This document shows, piece after piece, positions 9,514-17,524 of a DNA stretch of 64,000 bases (its first letter is position 1; every line of letters begins with the position of its first letter). The DNA comes from JBBSDP01 sp038240605 (lineage in GTDB: Bacteria > Planctomycetota > Phycisphaerae > Tepidisphaerales > Tepidisphaeraceae): positions 1 through 64,000 of the forward strand of contig JBBSDP010000026.1 in NCBI GenBank assembly GCA_038240605.1, given 5' to 3'. Under the pieces are notes generated by a model. That model was not told the DNA's origin. It worked only from the letters and a program-made list of their open reading frames with translations, and ran no database searches. The translations under genes and the position numbers were made by a program.

Positions 9514-11622
9514 ATGCGGACGATCGAACGCTCCGTCCCCTGGGAAGACGCCACCGAGTGCGATTCCCCCCAGACCATGGCCTACGTGCCGATGCCGCCT
9601 GCCATTGATGTTCCGATACCGCCGCGCGCTCACCCAACAGCGGAGCTTGTCGATGAACCGCCGCTGCCTCTGACGATTCCGCCCATGGTGGTGCCGGGGG
9701 CGTCGCCGGTCACGCCTCGCTTGCCCGAGCAACCTCTGGAGCGGGCGATAGACCGGGCGTATCGGGCATTGTCTGGCAAACAGGACCCCACCGGGTTCTG
9801 GTGCGGCGAGCTTCAGGGCGACAGCATCCTCGAATCCGAATACCTCCTGCTCCGCTGGATCCTCGGACAGGAATCCGACCCGGACCTTCCACTGATCGCC
9901 AACTACCTCCGCGGACTTCAGCAGCCGGACGGCGGATGGAACCTCTACCCCGGCGGCCCGCCCGACATTTCGGGTACCGTCAAAGGGTATTTCGCGCTGA
10001 AGTTAATGGGCGACGACCCCGCCGCTCCGCATATGCGCCGCGCGCGGGAATTGATCCGATCACTGGGCGGCGCTGAGACGTGCAACAGCTTCACGAAATT
10101 CTATTTCGCCGCCCTGGGGCAAATTAGCTACGACGCCTGCCCGACCATTCCTCCGGAAATCGTCCTGCTCCCCAAGTGGTTCTACTTCAACCTGTACCAC
10201 GTTTCGGCCTGGACGCGGACGATGATCCTGCCGCTGGCGCTGGTCACGACGCTGCGCCCGGTTCGGCACCTGCCGGACCACCTTGGAATTTCGGAACTCT
10301 ATCTCGATCAGGCCGCCGCCAACCGCCTTGGCGAGCCACTCAAGGGCCTGCCGCGCGACTGGCGCGAGTTGTTCCTCGGCGTCGATCAGCTTTTGAAAAG
10401 TTACGAGCAATGCCCGATCCAGCGTCTCCGCGAAAAGGCGATTCGCAAGAGCGAGCAATGGCTGCTGAAACACCTGGATGATTCCGAAGGCCTGGGCGCG
10501 ATCTTCCCGCCAATGGTCTACATCCTGATCGTCTTCCGCGCGATGGGATATGCCGACAATCACCCGCGCGTCGTTGCCGCCAACCGCCACCTGCGCGACT
10601 TCTACGTTCGCGAAGGCAACACGATCCGACTTCAGCCGTGCGTGTCGCCCGTATGGGACACGGGCATCGCGCTGCACGCGCTGGCGGCAACGGAAATCTC
10701 CAGCGCGTCCGGCCCGGCCCGGCGTGCGACCGACTGGCTGCTCTCCAAGGAATGCCGCGTCGCGTCGGACTGGCGTCGCAATTGCCCGGGGGCCGAAGTG
10801 GGCGGCTGGTTCTTCGAATTCCAGAATCCGCACTACCCAGACGTCGACGACACCGCGATGGTCGCCATGGCGCTGCACGAGGCGGGCGGCGAGCGCGCGG
10901 CGCAGGCCGTGCGACGCGGCGTGAAGTGGCTGCTGGCCATGCAGAATGATGACGGCGGCTGGGCCGCCTTCGACCGCACGAAGGACCGACCGATCCTCGA
11001 GAAGATTCCCTTCGCGGACCACAACGCGATGCAGGACCCCAGTTGCCCCGACATCACCGGGCGCGTGCTGGAGTGCCTCGGACATTATGGATTGACGCCC
11101 ACCGACTCGCCCGTCCGCCGGGCGATCGCGTTCTTGAACAAGACGCAGGACGCATGTGGCGGGTGGTGGGGGCGTTGGGGCGTGAACTTCGTTTACGGCT
11201 CGTGGCAGGTGCTCGTCGGGTTGCGCTCGGTCCGCGAAGACATGAACAGCGTCTATATCCAGCGTGCCGCCGCCTGGCTCCGTTCCTGCCAGAAGCCCGA
11301 TGGAAGCTGGGGCGAAACCTGCGGCAGTTACGATGATCCCTCCCTCAAGGGCCAGGGCGAAAGCACGCCTTCGCAAACCGCATGGGGCGCGATGGGGCTA
11401 ATGGCCGTTGCCGTCACCGGCTCCGCCCCCGAACCCGCGGTCGAACGGGCGATCGGCTGGCTCATCAAACATCAGGGTGAAGACGGCAATTGGGAAGAGA
11501 CGCAACACACGGGAACTGGTTTCCCGCGTGTCTTCTATCTGAAGTACCACTTGTACCGGCTCTATTTCCCGCTCATGGCGCTGGGGCGTTATCGCCGCCT
11601 GCGCGACCGCGTCGCGCCCTGA
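9514..11622 (+). CDS. shc: Squalene-hopene cyclase
   Basis: Cyclises squalene to hopene or hopanol on the membrane face, the committed step of hopanoid synthesis. The catalytic acid motif DVDD is at residues 443-446, counted from the ATG at 9514 (PDVDDTAMV). Six QW-type repeats are visible, including QQPDGGW, QNDDGGW, QDACGGWW, QKPDGSWGE and QGEDGNW. The recognisable domain begins around base 9730 (LERAIDRAYRALSG). Before it is a proline-rich leader of about 70 residues or more that is longer than usual. No ribosome site clearly picks the start; TTG 9337 and ATG 9580 are alternatives. It is the first gene of a plus-strand run with the acyltransferase and SMR genes. Confidence 0.95.
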   Translation: MRTIERSVPWEDATECDSPQTMAYVPMPPAIDVPIPPRAHPTAELVDEPPLPLTIPPMVVPGASPVTPRLPEQPLERAIDRAYRALSGKQDPTGFWCGELQGDSILESEYLLLRWILGQESDPDLPLIANYLRGLQQPDGGWNLYPGGPPDISGTVKGYFALKLMGDDPAAPHMRRARELIRSLGGAETCNSFTKFYFAALGQISYDACPTIPPEIVLLPKWFYFNLYHVSAWTRTMILPLALVTTLRPVRHLPDHLGISELYLDQAAANRLGEPLKGLPRDWRELFLGVDQLLKSYEQCPIQRLREKAIRKSEQWLLKHLDDSEGLGAIFPPMVYILIVFRAMGYADNHPRVVAANRHLRDFYVREGNTIRLQPCVSPVWDTGIALHALAATEISSASGPARRATDWLLSKECRVASDWRRNCPGAEVGGWFFEFQNPHYPDVDDTAMVAMALHEAGGERAAQAVRRGVKWLLAMQNDDGGWAAFDRTKDRPILEKIPFADHNAMQDPSCPDITGRVLECLGHYGLTPTDSPVRRAIAFLNKTQDACGGWWGRWGVNFVYGSWQVLVGLRSVREDMNSVYIQRAAAWLRSCQKPDGSWGETCGSYDDPSLKGQGESTPSQTAWGAMGLMAVAVTGSAPEPAVERAIGWLIKHQGEDGNWEETQHTGTGFPRVFYLKYHLYRLYFPLMALGRYRRLRDRVAP

Positions 11623-11661
11623 CACGCCGCTGATGCGCGCGACCCTCACAGGAACGTTCTC

Positions 11662-12849
11662 TTGACCTTCGTTGCTTCCATCCCTCCCGTGCTGACGCCC
11701 CATGGCACCGTTCGTCTCGCCACGCGCGCCGAAATCGAAGATTGTCCCGCCTGGAAAAACGCCTTCCCGCGATCGCGAAAGGATCACCGCTATTTTCAGA
11801 TCGTCGAAGACACGATCGACCAGGGATTTCAATATCGCTACCTGGTGCTCGAGGATCCGCGGGGCGAAGTGAAGGCGATCCAGCCGATTTTTCTCGTCGA
11901 TCAGGACCTGGTTGCGGCGGCGGGGAAGCGGGTCCGCGCGATCGTCGAGACAGTACGCCGGGCCGTGCCGCGCTTCCTGAAGCTGCGGACGATGATGGTC
12001 GGCTGCGCCGCCGGCGAAGGGCACCTGGGCCACATCGCGGCCGAGCACGCCGTTTGGACCGGCAAATGTCTGCACGCCGCGCTGCACCGCTTCGCCCGGC
12101 AGACCCGCTCGTCGCTGATCGTCCTCAAGGAATTCCCTGGGGAATATCGAGCCGCGCTGCACCAGTTCGCCATCAACGGCTACGCCCGCGTCCCCAGCCT
12201 GCCGATGGTCCAGCTCAACATCGCCTACGCCAGCTTCGACGAATACATGACCAAGGTCCTTAGCAAGGCCACTCGCAAGGACCTGCGCCGCAAGTTCAAG
12301 GCGACGGCTGGGGCCGACCCAATCGAAATGACGGTAGTGCATGACATCACGCCGTTCGTCGATGAAGTGCATCCGCTCTACCTTCAGGTGTACGAGCGAT
12401 CGTCGCTGCACTTTGAAAAGCTGACGCGTGAATTCCTCTGCCGCCTCGGCCGGGAAATGCCCGACAAGACGCGGTTTTTCATCTGGCGTCAGAACGGGCG
12501 GGCAATCGCGTTCAGCCTCGTCATGCTCCAGGGCGATACGCTGTACGATGAATACGTCGGCATGGATTATTCCGTCGCCCTCGACCTGCACCTCTACCAC
12601 TACACGCTGCGCGACCTTATCCAATGGGGCATCGAACACGGCTTCCGCACCTATTGCAGCACCGCGCTCAATTACGATTCCAAGCTTCACCTGCGCTGCG
12701 AGCTGTCGCCGCTGGACCTGTACGTGCGGCACACCTCACCAATTGCCAACGTCGTGTTGAAGCGCGTTTTGCCCTGGCTGGAGCCGACGCGCAACGACAA
12801 GACGCTGCGGCGCTTTCCCAACTACGAAATGCTCTGGGGCGAGCGATGA
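11662..12849 (+). CDS. GNAT/FemAB-like N-acyltransferase in the shc operon
   Basis: A 395-residue protein of the peptidogalycan/FemAB-like branch of the GNAT fold. Features seen are an N-terminal subdomain, the segment FDEYMTKVLSKATRKDLRRKFKA typical of the helical wedge in this family, and a C-terminal GNAT core with FFIWRQNGRAIAFSLVMLQGDTLYDEYVG. It starts at TTG 11662, about 40 nt after shc, and ends with a 4-nt ATGA overlap with the next gene, so the genes form one unit. The likely reaction is acyl or aminoacyl transfer to an amine. A hopanoid aminotriol or an aminolipid is a reasonable but untested acceptor. Confidence 0.7.
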   Translation: MTFVASIPPVLTPHGTVRLATRAEIEDCPAWKNAFPRSRKDHRYFQIVEDTIDQGFQYRYLVLEDPRGEVKAIQPIFLVDQDLVAAAGKRVRAIVETVRRAVPRFLKLRTMMVGCAAGEGHLGHIAAEHAVWTGKCLHAALHRFARQTRSSLIVLKEFPGEYRAALHQFAINGYARVPSLPMVQLNIAYASFDEYMTKVLSKATRKDLRRKFKATAGADPIEMTVVHDITPFVDEVHPLYLQVYERSSLHFEKLTREFLCRLGREMPDKTRFFIWRQNGRAIAFSLVMLQGDTLYDEYVGMDYSVALDLHLYHYTLRDLIQWGIEHGFRTYCSTALNYDSKLHLRCELSPLDLYVRHTSPIANVVLKRVLPWLEPTRNDKTLRRFPNYEMLWGER

Positions 12850-13319
12850 CCGCGGACGCCTCGCCGCCCCTCCGCGACGCGCACGATCGTGCGGCTGACG
12901 CCGCGCCGACGCCGCCGGCAACGCCCCTCCGCTGGTTTCTCGATCCTTACGTGCAGATCGTCATCGGCGCCCTGCTCGTCACGGCGTCAGAGCTGTTGAT
13001 GAAGAAGGGTGCGGACGCGGTCGAGCATGCCGCGGGCAACGTCGGCATTTTCGGCGTCGCCGCGTTGGCGTCGGGTTGGACGTGGTTGGGGATCATCTCG
13101 TACGTGCTGAGCTTCGTGAGCTGGGTTCACGTGTTGCGATTCCTCCCTCTCGGAATTGCGTACGCGCTGATCAACGTCGTTCACGTGTTGATCCCGATCG
13201 GGTCGTGGGTTTTCCTCGGCGAGCAGATCTCCGCACGCCGGTGGATTGGAATTTCCATTGTCGTGCTGGGACTCTATCTGGTCGCGCGGCCACTGGCCCG
13301 GCTCGAGGAAAACCTGTGA
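12846..13319 (+). CDS. SMR/EamA-type half transporter, subunit 1
   Basis: A 157-residue membrane protein with a hydrophilic N-terminus of about 30 residues and four predicted helices. They include IVIGALLVTASELLMKKGADA and LGIAYALINVVHVLIPIGSWVFLGEQISARRWIGISIVVLGLYL. The last part carries the EamA/SMR signature of a charged GEQ turn before TM4. It resembles EmrE and the ArnE/ArnF lipid-flippase subunits. The ATG overlaps the acyltransferase stop, and a GTGA overlap joins it to the next gene, which is a second such protein. The pair probably forms a heterodimer that moves a lipid-linked or small cationic compound. Confidence 0.75.
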   Translation: MTADASPPLRDAHDRAADAAPTPPATPLRWFLDPYVQIVIGALLVTASELLMKKGADAVEHAAGNVGIFGVAALASGWTWLGIISYVLSFVSWVHVLRFLPLGIAYALINVVHVLIPIGSWVFLGEQISARRWIGISIVVLGLYLVARPLARLEENL

Positions 13320-13693
13320 AGTCAAAGGTATTGCTCATTACGATCGCGGTGATCTGCCAGGCGCTGATCGTCGTCGGCCAGCTCCTGCTCAAGAAATCCA
13401 TCGGCGCCGCCCAGGGCGGCCACTCCGCAGCCGATGGCTCCGCCGCGCCGGTGCCATGGCGGAACGTCGTCCTCAAGTTTCTGCTGGCGATCGCCTGCCT
13501 GGCCGTCTGGTTCTTCCTCTGGCTCGGGCTGATGAGCCAATTGGATTTGAGCAAGCTCTTTCCCTTCGAAGGTTTGAATCCCGCCCTGCTGGCGATCGCC
13601 GCCGCCCTGGTCTTGAAGGAACGAATGCCCCTCGCCGTCTGGATCGGCATGGCGTTGGTATGCGTGGGAATCGCGGTCGTTGCGGGGAGTTGA
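13316..13693 (+). CDS. SMR/EamA-type half transporter, subunit 2
   Basis: A 125-residue, four-helix protein beginning with GTG 13316, which overlaps the stop of subunit 1. TM1 (LLITIAVICQALIVVGQLLLKKSIG) carries the LLLKK end typical of the family. TM4 follows ALVLKERMPLAVWIGMALVCVGI, in the same position as the GEQ turn of subunit 1. The loop between TM1 and TM2 is Gly/Ala rich. Two dissimilar SMR genes in tandem usually encode one heterodimeric transporter, as in ArnEF. Cargo is unknown; the shc operon context suggests a hopanoid or other lipid. Confidence 0.72.
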   Translation: MKSKVLLITIAVICQALIVVGQLLLKKSIGAAQGGHSAADGSAAPVPWRNVVLKFLLAIACLAVWFFLWLGLMSQLDLSKLFPFEGLNPALLAIAAALVLKERMPLAVWIGMALVCVGIAVVAGS

Positions 13694-13740
13694 GGGGGGG
13701 AAACTGAAACCTTTGCTGACGAGTGCGACCGTCCATTACT

Positions 13741-14013
13741 TCAGCCGGCGGCAGCTGATTTTCTTAGCGATAGACGCGCCTTCGATTTGAGCAGCGAGAG
13801 GACGTCCCCAACGAAAACGAAACTGTCCAGCTCCAGTCGTTCATCCTCGCTTAAGCTTCCGTCGTTGGACTTTCGTGCAAGTTCGGCCATACGTGCGTGA
13901 TCGGCTTCAGAATAGGCAAGTTGCAGGATGCCCTGTGCAGCCTCAGGCGTGAGAGATGGATTGGAAACGTCGATGACACGATTAAAGACGTCAGCAGCGG
14001 TCACGGTCGCCAT
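13741..14013 (-). CDS. Conserved 90-aa hypothetical protein
   Basis: A small acidic, mostly helical protein with the pattern ILQLAYSEADHARMAELARKSNDGSLSEDERLELDSFVFVGDVLSLLKSKARLSL. I recognise this as a recurring small family in planctomycetes and some cyanobacteria, usually of unknown function. It begins at ATG 14013 and has no coupled partner. In many genomes such proteins sit beside toxin or nuclease genes, but none is seen here. It is convergent with the SMR operon. Confidence 0.6.
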   Translation of the reverse strand: MATVTAADVFNRVIDVSNPSLTPEAAQGILQLAYSEADHARMAELARKSNDGSLSEDERLELDSFVFVGDVLSLLKSKARLSLRKSAAAG

Positions 14014-14107
14014 GATGTCATCCTAACTCGCTTTGACGAGGACTCCAACACGCAGGAACTGACGAAACGGCATTGTTCACACGCTGGCGCCAATTCGCGG
14101 CCCGCCC

Positions 14108-14932
14108 TCACGCCTCGCTCTTCGCCGGCGCGCTCTTCACCAGCGGCTCATCCGCGAGATCCGGATCCAGAAATCCGAACGCATGCGGCGGGCGGATCAC
14201 GCGAACGCCGGCGCGACGCTGGTCGTCGGCGATCTGTTCGTGCAGTGACTTCATGCGCGTCCAGTGCACGCGGGGGCGGTAGTGGTGTTCGGCGTGGTAG
14301 CCGTTGTTGAACCAAACCCAGTTGTAAAGGCGGTGATACGTGCTGACGCCCCAGGCGATGGGGACTTCGGAATTGCCGCCGAAATGCTCGAAGTAGCCGT
14401 TGAGGTAGCTGAGGCAGTGGCCCAGGAACCAGAAGGGGAGGAAGTAAATCGCGAAGCGCCAGTTCAGCGCGAAGAGCCCCAGCATGATCGCGCCGCTGAG
14501 GCACATCTCAAACACACCCCAGCGCGCTTCGACCGGGTTCTGCCGCTTGATCTCCCGATAAGCCGTTATCGGCTCTTCCCGGGAAAAGCTGCCGAACGTG
14601 TACTTCCAGACGTTTTCGGCGTGCCCGTCGTGCCCGTGGCGGTAAATCGAGAGCCAGTCGATCGTCGTACCCTTTTCATCCGGGCGGTCAGCGTTGCCCA
14701 TGTGATGCCGGCGGTGAACGTGATCGTAGATCGTCTGTGAGAAAACGCAGACGATCGATTCCAGCACGCTGAACAGCCGGTTCAACAGCGATGAGTTGAA
14801 ATAACGGTTGTGAATAAAATTGTGGGAAATCCCGTTGATGTTCCAGGAGATGCTGAAAGAATATGCGATTCCCATCAGGGCCATCAAGGCTGCCTTCGCC
14901 CCCAGCGAAAGGTGCAAGCGCGTGAAGGCCAA
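14108..14932 (-). CDS. Membrane fatty acid desaturase (main body)
   Basis: A di-iron membrane desaturase or hydroxylase body of 274 residues. All three histidine boxes are present: HNFIH, HVHRRHH and HAEHH, plus an extra HGHDGH. Hydrophobic pairs lie between them (MALMGIAYSFSISWNI and a double segment around FALNWRFAIYFLPFWFLGHCLSYL). It would introduce a double bond or hydroxyl into a lipid chain at the inner membrane. The frame opens at a TTG (14932), but the natural N-terminus is encoded just upstream in another frame (see next entry), so the gene looks frameshifted. It could still work if internal initiation occurs. Its position beside the shc operon suggests lipid or hopanoid modification. 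Confidence 0.7.
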   Translation of the reverse strand: MAFTRLHLSLGAKAALMALMGIAYSFSISWNINGISHNFIHNRYFNSSLLNRLFSVLESIVCVFSQTIYDHVHRRHHMGNADRPDEKGTTIDWLSIYRHGHDGHAENVWKYTFGSFSREEPITAYREIKRQNPVEARWGVFEMCLSGAIMLGLFALNWRFAIYFLPFWFLGHCLSYLNGYFEHFGGNSEVPIAWGVSTYHRLYNWVWFNNGYHAEHHYRPRVHWTRMKSLHEQIADDQRRAGVRVIRPPHAFGFLDPDLADEPLVKSAPAKSEA

Positions 14933-15044
14933 GGTACATCCCGATCAGGTAGAGAAGGTGCAGGACCCCTAACGTGGCCGGCACCGCGTCCCACCAGGAG
15001 TAGCGGAACAAGCCACGGCGTTTGGGAAGGATGGGCGTCGACAT
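14933..15044 (-). pseudogene. N-terminal piece of the desaturase, out of frame
   Basis: From ATG 15044 the minus strand encodes MSTPILPKRRGLFRYSWWDA followed by a membrane segment LGVLHLLYLIGMYLGL. This is a normal desaturase N-terminus. Around base 14930-14940 the correct continuation (LAFTRLHLSLGAKAAL) lies in a frame offset by one base. One extra base near 'tacc/ttgg', or two missing, would explain it. It is either a true frameshift mutation or a sequencing or assembly error. Confidence 0.65.
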
Positions 15045-15220
15045 AATGAGACGGGCATTCTAGCCGGCAGACGCATGGGCCACGTCCCTGGCTCCGGATG
15101 CGTCATCGTCCGAAGCGAGCATCTGGCACACCTTCGGCGCGATCGTGTCAATCAAGCTTATTTCGGCCCGATAACCCGCTCCGCTACAGATTTCTCCAGA
15201 TTAGTGCCCGCATATTTCGC

Positions 15221-15250
15221 TTGACTCACCACACGAATCAAAGCTATAAG
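15221..15250 (+). promoter_or_regulatory. Sigma-70-like promoter for the pseudopilin gene
   Basis: TTGACT at 15221-15226 and TATAAG at 15245-15250 are separated by 18 bases. They lie in a locally AT-richer stretch upstream of the pseudopilin gene and would give a leader of about 140 nt. This is a motif match only. Confidence 0.45.
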
Positions 15251-15253
15251 CAA

Positions 15254-15286
15254 TGTGTTCCCCAATGCTTGAGCGTTGGGAAAACA
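15254..15286 (+). promoter_or_regulatory. Stem-loop in the 5' leader of the pseudopilin gene
   Basis: An imperfect inverted repeat has core CCCAATGC / GCGTTGGG around a TTGA loop, extended by GTGTT and AACAC ends. It sits directly after the promoter candidate, so it would be at or near the 5' end of the transcript. No T-run follows, so it is not a clear terminator. A role in mRNA stability or translation control is possible. The rest of the 15045-15394 gap shows nothing else recognisable. Confidence 0.4.
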
Positions 15287-15394
15287 CGTCTGTCCGCGCA
15301 GTTCTGAAAAATGGTTTCACACGCCGCGCGCCGCGGCCGAGTGAAAGCGTGAAGTATGCTTGAGATCGCTTCGCCAATCGGCCCTGACATCGTC

Positions 15395-16213
15395 ATGAAT
15401 ACTTCCATCAGACCACCGCGCCCATTGCGAAAACGGCGTGGTTTTACCCTCGTGGAACTTTTGGTGGTGATTGGGATCATCGCCGTGCTGATCTCGATGT
15501 TGCTGCCGGCGCTTTCCAAGGCGCGGGTGGCGGCGAAGAAGACGGTTTGCGCCTCGCGCCTCGAGCAGATCCTCGTCGCATGCAGCGCCTACCTGGCGGA
15601 GACGGGCCGCTACCCGTTGAACTACGTCAACGATCCGTACAACATGGCCTATCCGCACGACCAGCAGTCGCGCACGCTCAACGAGCTCTCGCAGTACCTG
15701 ACGCGATTCCCCGACGTCACCGACGCAACGCTCCCGGAAAATCTGCCGCCGGTCCTGGTCTGCCCCTTTGTCGAAGGTTCCGATGACCAGGGTCGCAAGT
15801 GGGTCGGCAACGGCAACACCTACTGGTACACCGGCTACGCCTACTACGCCCGCCTCGACGAAAACCCCAACTACACCGACTCAGGCGGCGTGCACTACCA
15901 GCGCGGCATCCTCCGCTTCCCCGAACACTCCGCCAACGCACGGGGAACGCGGCGCGGCGTCGTCTGGGGCGATGCCGTCACCTGGTTCGGCTACGTCGGC
16001 GGACAGGGGATGTGGTACTACAGCCACACCAAGGGGAGCTACGGCGGCAACTCGAGCTTCGTCTTCTGGCACGACACCAAGGCTGCCTTCGCGGGCGTCC
16101 ACCTCGGCTACTCCGACGGCAGCGTCGTCTGGGAACAGCCCGACATCGACCCCGCCAACTACGTAAAAAACGTCGCCTACTGGGACGGCGGCCAGTACTA
16201 CTGGTGGTTCTGA
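15395..16213 (+). CDS. Type II pseudopilin-like protein with prepilin N-terminal methylation domain
   Basis: A 272-residue protein with a classic class III signal: RKRRGFTLVELLVVIGIIAVLISMLLPALSKAR. Prepilin peptidase cuts before the F and methylates it, and the Glu at position 5 of the mature chain is present. The globular part is rich in Tyr and Trp and ends with HLGYSDGSVVW. This resembles the H-x-DG end motif of the very numerous planctomycete DUF1559-type pseudopilins. It is probably assembled or displayed through a type II secretion-like system. ATG 15395 (MNTSIRPPRP) is chosen; ATG 15356 would add 13 residues. Confidence 0.82.
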   Translation: MNTSIRPPRPLRKRRGFTLVELLVVIGIIAVLISMLLPALSKARVAAKKTVCASRLEQILVACSAYLAETGRYPLNYVNDPYNMAYPHDQQSRTLNELSQYLTRFPDVTDATLPENLPPVLVCPFVEGSDDQGRKWVGNGNTYWYTGYAYYARLDENPNYTDSGGVHYQRGILRFPEHSANARGTRRGVVWGDAVTWFGYVGGQGMWYYSHTKGSYGGNSSFVFWHDTKAAFAGVHLGYSDGSVVWEQPDIDPANYVKNVAYWDGGQYYWWF

Positions 16214-16216
16214 TCC

Positions 16217-17080
16217 TCAGGCACCACTCAGCGCGGGCCAGAGGTGGTCCAGCGCGGCACGGTTGGCCTGTCGCGCGCGAGCCGGATCAACTGTTGCAAG
16301 TCGGGGATGATCGAAGATCGCCGCAAATCGCTGGCGCCATCGGGAATACGCAGGCGACGACCAGGCGCCGCACACGTCACCGGCCACAAGTCGGCAGCTT
16401 GAGCGCAGACGACGGATCGCCCACGCGACGTCTTCGGCTGTAAATAATCCGTTCTCCCAATTCGTCACCGATTCCTCGCCGCGCAGGCAGTCCATATCCA
16501 CCGTCACGTAAACCCGATTGCCCGCGATCGAATCCGCGAAACGCTCGAAACGCGTTCGCCAATCCTGGCGGGTCATGCAATCGAATCGGCGTTGCACCGA
16601 AGCCGGCTGCCGTTCCGCCCACGCGTGAACCTGCAGCCGGCCGCTCCGCAGGGCGCGATGGTTCGCGAAGAACCGTGAGGGAAAAGACAGCTCGAAGTTC
16701 CCGCACCCCCAAACGCTCGCGCGCGATACGCCGGGCAGTGCCAGCGCGCGGTTGATCCATCCACCACATCCCCAGTGCGGCGGGCGGACGTCCCAGTCCG
16801 GATGGTTGTCGAAGGAAACCAATGTGAGCGCTGGCTCGGACGACGCGCGGGCATGGCGGCGTACCAACAGGCCGCTCAGGTAATGGAAGTCCCCGGAGCC
16901 GTATAGGATGTAAGGTGGCAGATCGGCGGGAAGGGCGCGATCGAAGGCTTCAACTTCCGCGCGCGGGCCGGAATATCTCAGCCGAGGTCCCCAGGAGCTC
17001 AGATCGATTCTCGAAAGGCCCGCCGGGATCGCCTCGCCCCATGCCCCGTCGAGGTCCAGGTGAACGGCGGACGGGCTCAA
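16217..17080 (-). CDS. Arginase/agmatinase-fold protein in the hpnH operon
   Basis: A 287-residue ureohydrolase-fold protein. The binuclear manganese ligands are complete: His in GSGDFHYLSG, the D-x-H-x-D of SFDNHPDWD, and D-x-D of VTVDMDCL. The segment after D-x-D (RGEESVTNWENG) differs from true arginases (DPxxxPGTGTPxPGG), so the substrate is not simply arginine. Members hydrolyse guanidino, formimino or acyl C-N bonds. The TTG start at 17080 overlaps the stop of the 145-aa gene by 4 nt, and both follow hpnH on the same strand. A role in tailoring the nitrogen-bearing end of hopanoids is inference. Confidence 0.72.
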   Translation of the reverse strand: MSPSAVHLDLDGAWGEAIPAGLSRIDLSSWGPRLRYSGPRAEVEAFDRALPADLPPYILYGSGDFHYLSGLLVRRHARASSEPALTLVSFDNHPDWDVRPPHWGCGGWINRALALPGVSRASVWGCGNFELSFPSRFFANHRALRSGRLQVHAWAERQPASVQRRFDCMTRQDWRTRFERFADSIAGNRVYVTVDMDCLRGEESVTNWENGLFTAEDVAWAIRRLRSSCRLVAGDVCGAWSSPAYSRWRQRFAAIFDHPRLATVDPARARQANRAALDHLWPALSGA

Positions 17081-17514
17081 TCCAGCTTCTCCGGCTCGAT
17101 CTGGATGTTTGTTTCCCCCGCCGACTTCTTCTCCTGATACTTCTTCACCCAGGTCTCAAAACTCTTGCCGGCGGCGGTGTCGCGGCCAGAGAACTCGAGG
17201 CGGGCAATGTCGCTGTAGGCGACTGCCACCTTTTCATCGCGGTCTTTCGGAAATAGGCGCACCGCGCAATCGGCCAGGGCCGGCCCCTCGCTCCGCCGGT
17301 CGAAAACGTACCCTTCGATCGTGCTGCCGTCCTTGCGGGTGATCGTCACGTCGCCGCGGTAGTCGAAGGCTTTCTCGAGTGCAGTGCGGATCTCGGTCTC
17401 ACCGGCGAGAGGCGGAATCCACCCTTCCAGATTCTCGTGCACCACCCCCGCGGCATGTTCCTCGGGATCAAACGGACGTGCTTTGGTTTCCTGTGTGTCG
17501 CTGTGGTGACTCAT
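17077..17514 (-). CDS. Conserved 145-aa protein between hpnH and the arginase-fold gene
   Basis: Not assigned to a named family. The protein is soluble and acidic. Its middle (about 46-110) forms a predicted small beta-barrel: YRGDVTITRKDGSTIEGYVFDRR, then VRLF, then VAVAYSDIARLEFSG. This Sm/SH3-like pattern resembles small RNA- or protein-binding barrels. It ends in a charged helix with SFETWVKKYQEKK. It lies 10 nt downstream of hpnH and overlaps the arginase-fold gene, so the three are likely co-transcribed. It may be an accessory factor for HpnH or the hydrolase. Confidence 0.65.
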   Translation of the reverse strand: MSHHSDTQETKARPFDPEEHAAGVVHENLEGWIPPLAGETEIRTALEKAFDYRGDVTITRKDGSTIEGYVFDRRSEGPALADCAVRLFPKDRDEKVAVAYSDIARLEFSGRDTAAGKSFETWVKKYQEKKSAGETNIQIEPEKLD

Positions 17515-17524
17515 TGTGTAAAGC

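Noticed and set aside
10060..11376. Long minus-strand frame inside shc
   Set aside because: Shadow of the cyclase gene; composition is typical of antisense frames in high-GC DNA.
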